From the NCBI GenBank assembly GCA_028281825.1, contig JANQJC010000140.1, forward strand, positions 1 through 64,000: 64,000 nucleotides of DNA. Reading direction: 5' to 3'. Of the stretch, positions 29,032-36,595 are shown piece after piece. The translations under genes were made by a program, and so were the position numbers. This DNA comes from Flavobacteriales bacterium. Lineage in GTDB: Bacteria; Bacteroidota; Bacteroidia; JANQJC01. The notes beneath the pieces are model-generated. The model searched no databases. It worked only from the letters and a program-made list of their open reading frames with translations, and had not been told where the DNA came from. The number at the start of each line of letters is the position of its first letter. Position 1 is the stretch's first letter.

Positions 29032-29122
29032 ATCGTTACTTTTTCCGACTGGCTAAAGTAAGATAATTTGGCGGTTTATCGAAATAAATTAGCCAATCGT
29101 CATAAAAAAGTAACGTTTTGTC

Positions 29123-31060
29123 TTATTCTTCGAAATACAGGTCGATTAATTCGAGTATCATTTCTTTTGTATAAAGCTCACTTCCAGCCTCATACAATTT
29201 TATCACGCTGTTTACTTCATCTGGAGTTATAATACCATCCTTGTTTAGGTCACAAGATTTGAATTTTTTGGCCAGGAATGTTTTTTCAGGGTCAGCTAGT
29301 CCATCTTCCAATGGTGGTAGTATGTTAAGCTGCCCATTAATATAAACACCTTTTTTGCCCCCGAAGTCAATTACACGGGCACCTTTCATATTGTCCTCGT
29401 AGTATTCAACCAGGTCATATATTTCCTCAAGGCTGTAAGTCTCATCTCCGTCAAGAAAACGCTCTATTATCAAGAGTACTTCGTCTGCTGATATCAGTTC
29501 ATCCTTGTTTAGGTCGCTATCTTTAAACTTAAGCGGGATAATATTAACGTTCTCACTCTGTTCTTTCACTACCAATGAACTCTGAGAACCAGCATCATTA
29601 CCTTTGGTAAGCTCTTTAAACACAATATCATTAGCTCTTACCACTGAGTCAATTTTTTCAGGGCTTTCTATGTTGTTTTCCTTGATGGTTTTGCTCAATT
29701 CATCAAAAGCCTTATCCATTTCTTTCGATTTGAGCAGTTCGTCCTGAAGTTGCTTGGCCTTTTGGCTCAAGTTATCCATGTCCCTTTCTGTAACGGTAAC
29801 AGTTTTCTTGATGTCCACAACTTCGTCTGTAGGGCCAAGCTTATCAAGTTCAGCCGAACGCATGGCATCCAATTGACTTTCATCTCTACTAGGTTCCAGC
29901 ACACCACTTGGATAAATAATATCAATTTTGCTGCGAGGCACCGCTATTGAGTCCTCAAATTCTGCCAGGGCCATTGAGTCAGTGTAAGTTACCCCAACAG
30001 TATTCACTACTGCATTCAAGGCTGAGTTTTCTTCTTCATCAGTCTCTCTTATACCATCATCGTCATTGTCAAATGGACAACCCTTGTAGTCAACAGGAAT
30101 ACCTTTAGGCGTACCTTGGCATTCATCTGAGAAATCAATTACTCCATCTCCATCAGTATCCTCTGTAAATAGAATGTCGAAGTTGTAGTTGTCATAATAC
30201 TCATTTCTCTGATCATCAAATGAGCCATCATCTTTCCATAGGTTGTAGGTAAGGGAGGCATTGGTAAACAGCAGCAAGTCATTGGACGAGTTACCTTCTC
30301 TTGTGCCTGTCCCAGCATCAGAAATATTATCAATTAGGTCAGTGAAGTTGTAATAGAATGTCGTACCAATGCGGAAATTCACCCTTGGTGAAACCCTAAA
30401 ATTCATACCGCCAGAAATAGGAATACTTAGCGAGCTTTGGCTGTATTTACCCAGGCTGTCTAGATTCATTTGTCTTAGGTCGGTCTCAAATTCATAATCC
30501 CTCTGCAATATTTCCGCTGCTTCAGCCAGTTCGTCATCTTCAGCCAAACTGCGTATAGAACCATCTGACCAGTAGTGATATCTTACACCATTGGCATCAT
30601 ACAAGTCAGTTTTTGAATCAAAATGCAGATAACCAATACCTACAGAAAGGTAGGGATGTAACATCTTTGGGCGCTTGTACAAGTTATTGAAGTTATACAC
30701 CAGGTTAGCACTTCCGTTAAATATACCAGACGAAAAGTTAAGGTTTCTCTCCAGGCTTCTCTCATTGATGGTTAGATTACCCAATACTGCTTTCAGTTCA
30801 AGGTCAAAGCTTTTAGAGATATTTCTCGCAAACATCAGTTCATAGCCAATACTACTGGTAAAAAGGTGAGAGTAATTGTTATCGTGAACATCTCCAAAAA
30901 AAGTAAATATACCAGCACCCAATCCCACTTTAGGTTTTATTTCAGCATTGGTACCAAAATCAGATGGGTCTGTAACCTGGGCATGCAAACTTGAACTGCC
31001 AGCCAATAGCACAACTACTAACAGTGCAAGGGTAGTTAAGAGGTGGTTTTTGGTTTTCAT
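29123..31060 (-). CDS. Outer-membrane barrel protein with TSP3 repeats and two EF-hand-like modules
   Basis: 645 residues from the ATG at 31060, which is preferred because it starts directly at a signal peptide (MKTKNHLLTTLALLVVVLLA, ending SLHAQ) and avoids overlap with the upstream gene. The barrel region (about 45-310) has GAGIFTFFGDV, LHPYLSVGIGYLHFDSKTDL, YHYWSDGSIRSL, YEFETDLRQ and FTDLIDN. TSP3 repeats follow (TEDTDGDGVIDFSDEC, DNDDDGIRETDEEE), then a long charged, partly helical linker (about 400-525). Uniquely among the paralogues it carries two EF-hand-like modules (DLNKDELISADEV and DLNKDGIITPDEV), ending LIDLYFEE. Probably a calcium-dependent envelope protein. Confidence 0.82.
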   Translation of the reverse strand: MKTKNHLLTTLALLVVVLLAGSSSLHAQVTDPSDFGTNAEIKPKVGLGAGIFTFFGDVHDNNYSHLFTSSIGYELMFARNISKSFDLELKAVLGNLTINERSLERNLNFSSGIFNGSANLVYNFNNLYKRPKMLHPYLSVGIGYLHFDSKTDLYDANGVRYHYWSDGSIRSLAEDDELAEAAEILQRDYEFETDLRQMNLDSLGKYSQSSLSIPISGGMNFRVSPRVNFRIGTTFYYNFTDLIDNISDAGTGTREGNSSNDLLLFTNASLTYNLWKDDGSFDDQRNEYYDNYNFDILFTEDTDGDGVIDFSDECQGTPKGIPVDYKGCPFDNDDDGIRETDEEENSALNAVVNTVGVTYTDSMALAEFEDSIAVPRSKIDIIYPSGVLEPSRDESQLDAMRSAELDKLGPTDEVVDIKKTVTVTERDMDNLSQKAKQLQDELLKSKEMDKAFDELSKTIKENNIESPEKIDSVVRANDIVFKELTKGNDAGSQSSLVVKEQSENVNIIPLKFKDSDLNKDELISADEVLLIIERFLDGDETYSLEEIYDLVEYYEDNMKGARVIDFGGKKGVYINGQLNILPPLEDGLADPEKTFLAKKFKSCDLNKDGIITPDEVNSVIKLYEAGSELYTKEMILELIDLYFEE

Positions 31061-31082
31061 ATACTTTTTAGCCGATACGAAT

Positions 31083-32234
31083 TTAATCTTGTTCGAAGTA
31101 ATATTCAAGTAAATCATTCATTTCCTGCAAAGTTATTTTGCTATCACCTTCCAAAAATTCGTCAATTTTCTCGTAAACTTCAGTTGCTTCAATCTTTCCG
31201 TTTTTGTCTACATCTGCCCAATGATACGTTTTTTTATCACTCAAATCAGTTTCTGAGGCTGGTTTTTCATCCTTGGCAGTCTCTTTTGCCTCGTCTTTTG
31301 TGTCGCTATTTTCGTCAACAGTAACATTTTCTTCTGTCTCACTGTCTTTGTCAAATATATCCGCAATTACTTCATCATCCGAATCTTTTTCAGGTTTTGT
31401 TTCAACCTTGGGCTTAATCGGGACTATCTGCCAAACCAATCCAAGAGACGTATAAAGATAGGCATCATTTCCTTTATTGCCCTGCCTTGCACCAATGCCA
31501 TCCGCTGTAATATTATCAATATGGTCCGTAAATGTCATATGATAAGTGCCTTGAGCCCTGATAGAGAAACCTTTGGTGATATTTACATCCACACCAGCCG
31601 AAAAAGGCAAGCTTAGGCCAATAAGCGGGTATTTACCAATTCCATCCAGGTCTAAATCCCTCAATTCAGTCTCATATTCATAGTCTCTTTCAATATCCGT
31701 GGCTATATCTTGGTTTTGAGGCGTATTGGGTAAATCTTTTATCGTTTCCCTATCCCAATAATAATAGGTCTTGTTATCACCATTCATCAGGTCAGCTTTA
31801 GGGCGAAAGATAACTGAGGCTACACCAACTGACACAAAAGGAGTTAAAAGCGATTTTTCGCTATTGAAAAAGTGATTAAAATTATATTGCAAATTCAGTG
31901 ATTGGGAGAAAAGCGAAGTTCTGAAATTGATATTAGTAGTTGAATCTTGTTTTTCACCATACACTTTACCGGCAAAGAGATTTAGAGATAAATTCAAGTA
32001 GGGTGTGATGCGTTGCTCGCCAAAAAACGAATAACCTAATCGCTCGGTAATGGCTGGTGTGTAATCCTCCATCTTTATATCACCAAAGAAGAATACAGGG
32101 CCACTGGTAAGTCCCAGTTTAAGTGGGTAGCTGGTTTTGGCTGTAGTGTAGTAACTATCATCTTCAACAGCTTCTTGAGCAAGTGCAATAGCTGATACAA
32201 TCAGGGATAACACAAAAGGAAAAAGTTTCTTCAT
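31083..32234 (-). CDS. Outer-membrane barrel protein with C-terminal EF-hand-like module
   Basis: About 383 residues from the Met that begins the signal peptide MKKLFPFVLSLIVSAIALAQ; the longer frame would start inside a terminator hairpin and is rejected. The barrel part (about 35-265) has TSGPVFFFGDI, LTPFVSVGVASVIFRPKADL, YYYWDRETIKDL, YEYETELRDLDLDGIGKYP and FTDHIDN. TSP3 repeats are missing, replaced by an acidic Asp/Glu/Lys linker (about 270-340). A single EF-hand-like module, ADVDKNGKIEATEV, ends in NDLLEYYFEQD at the C-terminus. The next gene in the same direction begins 22 bases downstream, so these are probably co-transcribed. Confidence 0.82.
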   Translation of the reverse strand: MKKLFPFVLSLIVSAIALAQEAVEDDSYYTTAKTSYPLKLGLTSGPVFFFGDIKMEDYTPAITERLGYSFFGEQRITPYLNLSLNLFAGKVYGEKQDSTTNINFRTSLFSQSLNLQYNFNHFFNSEKSLLTPFVSVGVASVIFRPKADLMNGDNKTYYYWDRETIKDLPNTPQNQDIATDIERDYEYETELRDLDLDGIGKYPLIGLSLPFSAGVDVNITKGFSIRAQGTYHMTFTDHIDNITADGIGARQGNKGNDAYLYTSLGLVWQIVPIKPKVETKPEKDSDDEVIADIFDKDSETEENVTVDENSDTKDEAKETAKDEKPASETDLSDKKTYHWADVDKNGKIEATEVYEKIDEFLEGDSKITLQEMNDLLEYYFEQD

Positions 32235-32295
32235 ACTGGCTAAAACTTCTTCTTTTACGGGCTTTTGCCTAAAGAGTTCGATGGAAAGATAACAA

Positions 32296-32322
32296 AAAAG
32301 CAGCCTCATTGAGGCTGCTTTT
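32296..32322 (-). terminator. Intrinsic terminator after the SPOR protein gene
   Basis: A 12-bp perfect stem, AAAAGCAGCCTC and GAGGCTGCTTTT, with a three-base loop. On the minus strand it runs on into six T. It ends transcription of the SPOR gene at 32345 and therefore splits the barrel cluster into at least two transcripts. Confidence 0.88.
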
Positions 32323-32344
32323 CCAAATAATTATAAACGTATGA

Positions 32345-33346
32345 TTATTGGCCTTGAAGGTCAAGTGCCTCACGTGTTGAAATTCTAGTGCCGTTATTGT
32401 AAGCAGTAACAAATGCACCTTCGCATCCATTATTGTCTCTCAAGCTGCTTCTAAAGGTATGAGCAGCAGTATATGAGCTGAATTCACCAACAGTAAACTT
32501 AATCCAACCTTCGTGGTCTTCCTTATATACTTGGTCTGAAATACTGTACTTGGAAGCAAAGTCATTTGCAGTTGAATTAGCATTGTGCGTAGCTGCAATT
32601 TGAACACGGTATATCACACCACTACCTGAGTTAGCTGATTTCGCTGTCTCCACCTTTTTAGGTGTTTCCTTCTTGGCTTCAGCCTTCATTCTTTCCTCTT
32701 CTTCTTTTTTGCGCTTAGCTTCTTCAGCTGCTTTTTTATCAGCGGCTGCTTTTGCTTTTTCAGCTTCTTCTTTTGCCTTTTTAGCGGCTGCTTCTTCAGC
32801 CTTTTTCGCGTCAGCTTCAGCCTGGCTATTGTCCGCTACAGGCTCTTCTTTCTTAGGCTCATCTTTTACAACAGGCTTTTCAGTGGCTGGGTCAACAGTG
32901 GTCACTTCCTGTTCTGGTTGTGTAGCCCCAACTTCCACTTTTATAATCTCTTGAAAAGAGAACTTTTGTGTCTCGTTATCCTTGATATAAGAAAATGCCC
33001 CATCAAAAACCTGGGTCCCTGAAACACTTGGGTCTATAGTTAAGTTGTATGAAACGGTAAACTCATCACCATTAGGTAAAGCCATCCAAAGGTATTTTAC
33101 CTTTTTATCCTTAAAGGAAAAAGTGGAGTTGGCTGTTTCTACGGCTGTTGCATTAAAACCTGAAGGCAGTTCTTGCTGTAGCTTGGCAAAGCCAGTAATA
33201 CCAGGCTTGCTTACTGTCAATTCTACTTTATGTGTACTTCCTGGTGCAGCAGCAGCAGGAAGATTGGTTTTAACAGTAGCCACTTGAGCGAAAGCAAAAG
33301 ACCCTGACAAAACAGCCGCAATAGTTAGTGTAAGATTCCTCATCAT
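32345..33346 (-). CDS. SPOR-domain envelope protein with TolA-like helix
   Basis: 333 residues. A signal peptide ends FAFAQ. Residues about 25-140 form a beta-rich domain with ITGFAKLQQELPSGF and DEFTVSYNLTID. A Lys/Glu/Ala-rich helix follows (about 170-235, KKAEEAAAKKAKEEAEKAKA), of the kind that spans the periplasm in TolA. A C-terminal SPOR domain (about 247-325, YRVQIAATHNANSTANDFAS) would bind denuded peptidoglycan. The last residues, REALDLQGQ, match the end of the barrel/SPOR protein at 27310. It has its own likely promoter and terminator. Probable role: linking the outer-membrane barrels to the cell wall; this is inference. Confidence 0.85.
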   Translation of the reverse strand: MMRNLTLTIAAVLSGSFAFAQVATVKTNLPAAAAPGSTHKVELTVSKPGITGFAKLQQELPSGFNATAVETANSTFSFKDKKVKYLWMALPNGDEFTVSYNLTIDPSVSGTQVFDGAFSYIKDNETQKFSFQEIIKVEVGATQPEQEVTTVDPATEKPVVKDEPKKEEPVADNSQAEADAKKAEEAAAKKAKEEAEKAKAAADKKAAEEAKRKKEEEERMKAEAKKETPKKVETAKSANSGSGVIYRVQIAATHNANSTANDFASKYSISDQVYKEDHEGWIKFTVGEFSSYTAAHTFRSSLRDNNGCEGAFVTAYNNGTRISTREALDLQGQ

Positions 33347-33373
33347 AGTGGTAAATTTGTTTTTTTAGGCGCT

Positions 33374-33404
33374 TAAAGGTATATGATTTTTGTTATTGTT
33401 CAAA
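33374..33404 (-). promoter_or_regulatory. Promoter of the SPOR protein gene
   Basis: On the minus strand TTTG (33404-33401) and TACCTTTA (33381-33374) are 19 bases apart, matching the -33 element exactly and the -7 box in seven of eight positions. It is 28 bases before the start codon at 33346 and overlaps the last codons of the upstream barrel gene. Confidence 0.55.
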
Positions 33405-34838
33405 AAGGTAGTCAATGATATCAAAAATTTCTCTAGTTGTGAAATTTTCCGAACCATCGAAAAACTCATCAATTATTTTCTCGACTTCATCCGGTGTTAT
33501 AATTCCGTCATTGTTTCTATCTACCAATGCAATTTTATCCTCTGTTAGAGTGGTGGCAGGAGAGGTTTCCGTAGAGTTAAAGTCCTCAGAAATTTGTACA
33601 TTATTTTCTTCACCTTGAGCTTTAGGGCGCTCAACTGGTTTATATAACTCTTTCATCTCTGGGAAAATGTCATACATTTTGGCACGCTCAGTTCCCAATG
33701 AATCCGCCGAATTCTCTTCGATTTGCTCATCGGTCAATGTATTTCCATTCACGTCAACAGGCACTCCCGGTGCACTTGAAGGCTCTTCATCTGCATAGTC
33801 AGGGATACCATCACCATCAGTATCTACTGGGCAACCTTCTTCATCCACTTTTACTGAAGCAGGTGAGTCAGGGCATTTGTCCTTTACGTCATTAACTCCG
33901 TCATTGTCAGCATCATCAGCCACCAGGCCATCAAAACTCACATCATCGTAGATAGTTTTCTTCACCTTTTTAGGCGAAAACAAGTCAAAATGCAAAGAGA
34001 AAGCATTATAAAGAAACATATCTTGACTTTCGTCACCTTTTCTTACTCCTTTTCCTTCTGATGTATAATTGTCAATGAGGTCAGTTAGATTATAATATAA
34101 TGTACTGCTCAACCTCATGCTCGTTCTGTGCGACACTTTAAAATTGAAACCAAAAGTGAAAGGGAACGAAACGGCCGAAGTAGGATATTTACCCAAAGAG
34201 TCAAGGTTAGCCTCCCTTAAATCAGTTTCATAAGTATGGTCTCTTTGCAAAACAACAGCATTTTCTGCAAATTCGTCATCTTCAGACAGGCTTCTTAGTG
34301 AGCCATCATTCCACACGTTGTAAGTAACTCCGTTCTTGTCTTTAAGGTCAGCTTTCGAGTCAAAATTCAAGTAACCAACACCCGCAGAAATAAATGGGTT
34401 GAGTATCCTATCTGGCCTTTGCAACGCAGCAAAATTGTAGGTTAAGCTCACGCTACCAGTAACTATATTAGACTCAAAGTTCCTGAAATCGCCTTCCTTT
34501 TCGTTGGCGTGCAACTTACCAAGGTTAAAATTAAAGTCGATAGCAAATGATGGGCTTACATTCTTGCCTACATATAAACCAACACCATGGCTAGATACAG
34601 AAGGACTGGTGAATTTGTTGTGATTAACCTCACCAAAAAAGTTGTAAAAACCAGCACCAATTCCTAGCAAAGGCTTGTAACTGGTGTTTTCTTCCCTCAA
34701 TTGTTTTTTAGTGGGTTCTTCAGTAGCAGATGTATCGGTTAGAGAAATCGTTTCTTGCCCTTCCTGAGCAATGCCCTTCAAAGAAATAGCCGCCATAAAG
34801 GCGACTATTAATAATAATTTCGAGGGTACTTTTTTCAA
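33393..34838 (-). CDS. Outer-membrane barrel protein with TSP3 repeats and EF-hand-like tail
   Basis: 481 residues. A signal peptide is MKKVPSKLLLIVAFMAAIS, ending KGIAQ. The start codon is TTG at 34838: the frame is open only back to a TAG and no ATG occurs, so a rare start is likely. Barrel landmarks (about 55-300): GIGAGFYNFFGEV, LNPFISAGVGYLNFDSKADL, YNVWNDGSLRSL, YETDLREANLDSLGKYP, LTDLIDN. TSP3 repeats are DADNDGVNDVKDKC and DTDGDGIPDYADEEP. After a linker comes one EF-hand-like module (VDRNNDGIITPDEVEKII) ending FDIIDYLFEQ. It is the closest relative of the product of 29123, judged by shared phrases. Confidence 0.82.
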   Translation of the reverse strand: MKKVPSKLLLIVAFMAAISLKGIAQEGQETISLTDTSATEEPTKKQLREENTSYKPLLGIGAGFYNFFGEVNHNKFTSPSVSSHGVGLYVGKNVSPSFAIDFNFNLGKLHANEKEGDFRNFESNIVTGSVSLTYNFAALQRPDRILNPFISAGVGYLNFDSKADLKDKNGVTYNVWNDGSLRSLSEDDEFAENAVVLQRDHTYETDLREANLDSLGKYPTSAVSFPFTFGFNFKVSHRTSMRLSSTLYYNLTDLIDNYTSEGKGVRKGDESQDMFLYNAFSLHFDLFSPKKVKKTIYDDVSFDGLVADDADNDGVNDVKDKCPDSPASVKVDEEGCPVDTDGDGIPDYADEEPSSAPGVPVDVNGNTLTDEQIEENSADSLGTERAKMYDIFPEMKELYKPVERPKAQGEENNVQISEDFNSTETSPATTLTEDKIALVDRNNDGIITPDEVEKIIDEFFDGSENFTTREIFDIIDYLFEQ

Positions 34839-34889
34839 AGCAGATAGTTTAGTTTCCCTTATACTGATGCAACTAAGCTACAGTTTCAA

Positions 34890-36464
34890 TTATTGATCAA
34901 AGAAGAAATCAATCAATGAGTGAAGCTTAGATGCAGTATAGTCAAGTTCTCCATCAAAGAAGGCGTCGATAGCATTTGAAATCTCATCAGCTGAGATATA
35001 ACCATCGTTGTTCAGGTCTACTTCCCTAAACTCACCAAGGTCAACTTTTGAACCAGTCTTAACTTCTTCAAACTTGTGGTATTGTCCAACAGGTTCTGGT
35101 GCCGAACTTGGGTATACTTCCTTCAGGTGTTTTCTTTGAGCTGCCAATGTATCATCTTTAACCAGCACAGCCTCTTCACCTATGGTGATACCATTGATAT
35201 CCACAATTGCACCTACTGGTGAGTTTGGCTCCTCATCCTTGTAATCAGGAACCCCATCCAAATCCATATCTGGAGGACAACCATTTTCATCAACTGGAAC
35301 TCCGTCAGGCGTGTCAGCACATTGGTCAGTCATGTTAGGTACGCCATCGCCATCATCATCACCATCATCAATACCATCAAAACTCACATCATCGTAAACA
35401 CTTGGCTCCTTGCCTGGCGTTTTACTTCCAAGATTGTAGCTAAGGTTAATTTCAGTATACAGGAATTGGTCGTTATCCATAATACTGCCATCACCAACTT
35501 TAAAGTTGTCTAGGTAGTCAGTTTGAGTTAACACAAAAGTTCCCCTCACATCAAAGTTAAACTTGTCAGATAGCTTATACCTTAAACCGACACCCACAGG
35601 TATAGTCAGTGAAGTTTTTTCATAAGTGGCTGAGTCGCCATAAGCAAAATCCAATGCAGTTTCATAATCGCCGTCAAAGTTAGTCCTGTTGTAATCAGGG
35701 CTGTTTGGGTCTATATGGCTGATGGTGGTTTCATCAGGCAGCTCAGTCCTTATGGTACCATCTTCCCACAAAATGTAAGGCTTGCCATCTTCATTCAAGA
35801 AATCACCTTTAGGCTCAAACATCATGTAGCCTACACCACCAAACAAATATGGTGAAAACCTCGATGCCCTGTTAATGAATAAGTTATTGTCTAGGTAAAG
35901 TATTACGTCTAACTCACCATGCATGATGGTCGACTCGAAGTTCTTGTAAGTTAGATTGTCTCTTTGGCTCTCTGAAACTTGACCATACAAACCACCCAGG
36001 GAAACACCTAGTGCGCTCCAAATCCTTTCTTCAATGCGAAGAGAATATCCATAACGCATTTGATGGTACTTAAAGTAAGAGTTGCGATTATCTATATCGC
36101 CAAAGAAAGAAATAGGACCAACACCCACACCGATAGAAGGAAGTTTATTCACTACATAAGGAGGGCGCTCACGCTTTTCCTTTTTCTCCTTTTCAGGTTT
36201 TTCTTCCTTCACCTTTTCGGCCTTCGGCTCTTTTTCCTTTTTCTCCTTCTCAGGCTTTTCTTTCTTCACCTTCTCAGCCTTTGGCTCTTTTTCCTTTTTT
36301 TCCTTCTTCTCTTTCTCTTTTTTCTCCTTCTTTTTCTTTTCCTTTTTGTCCTTACCTTTCTTGGTTTCGGTCTTAGTTGGTTCAGTAGTTTCCTGGGCAA
36401 GAGCTAGGTAGTTCTCCCCGATTAATAAAACTGCTAATAAAAGTAGTAAATGTTTTAACCTCAT
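34890..36464 (-). CDS. Outer-membrane barrel protein with Lys/Glu-rich N-terminus, TSP3 repeats and EF-hand-like tail
   Basis: 524 residues. After the signal peptide (MRLKHLLLLLAVLLIGENYL, ending LALAQ) comes a striking Lys/Glu/Pro block (about 30-100) built from repeats such as KEPKAEKVKKEKPEKEKK, probably an extended periplasmic spacer. The barrel (about 105-345) has GVGVGPISFFGDI, FSPYLFGGVGYMMFEPKGDF, YILWEDGTIRTEL and YETALDFAYG. TSP3 repeats are DGDDDGDGVPNMTDQC and DMDLDGVPDYKDEEP. A single EF-hand-like module, VDLNNDGYISADEISNAI, ends LIDFFFDQ. It is the first gene of the leftward barrel cluster; the next gene starts 51 bases downstream. Confidence 0.82.
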   Translation of the reverse strand: MRLKHLLLLLAVLLIGENYLALAQETTEPTKTETKKGKDKKEKKKKEKKEKEKKEKKEKEPKAEKVKKEKPEKEKKEKEPKAEKVKEEKPEKEKKEKRERPPYVVNKLPSIGVGVGPISFFGDIDNRNSYFKYHQMRYGYSLRIEERIWSALGVSLGGLYGQVSESQRDNLTYKNFESTIMHGELDVILYLDNNLFINRASRFSPYLFGGVGYMMFEPKGDFLNEDGKPYILWEDGTIRTELPDETTISHIDPNSPDYNRTNFDGDYETALDFAYGDSATYEKTSLTIPVGVGLRYKLSDKFNFDVRGTFVLTQTDYLDNFKVGDGSIMDNDQFLYTEINLSYNLGSKTPGKEPSVYDDVSFDGIDDGDDDGDGVPNMTDQCADTPDGVPVDENGCPPDMDLDGVPDYKDEEPNSPVGAIVDINGITIGEEAVLVKDDTLAAQRKHLKEVYPSSAPEPVGQYHKFEEVKTGSKVDLGEFREVDLNNDGYISADEISNAIDAFFDGELDYTASKLHSLIDFFFDQ

Positions 36465-36595
36465 AATGAAAGCTTTGCATGCCAGTTCAGCGGGCTAAAA
36501 TTAAACAAAAAATTATATTCTCTTCAGAAACTGAAAATAATTTGCGTTATAAAGGTTTTATGAGCCTATTTATCCTTGCTGAAAGCCGCTAAACG

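Noticed and set aside
31061-31117. N-terminal extension of the barrel protein at 29123
   Set aside because: It would overlap the upstream gene and put 19 polar residues before a clean signal peptide.
32235-32309. N-terminal extension of the barrel protein at 31083
   Set aside because: The first codon lies inside the terminator hairpin at 32296-32322 and the signal peptide starts 25 residues later.
36060-36407. Leu/Phe-rich plus-strand frame resembling a membrane protein
   Set aside because: It is the complement of the Lys/Glu repeat block of the barrel gene at 34890; composition is a by-product.
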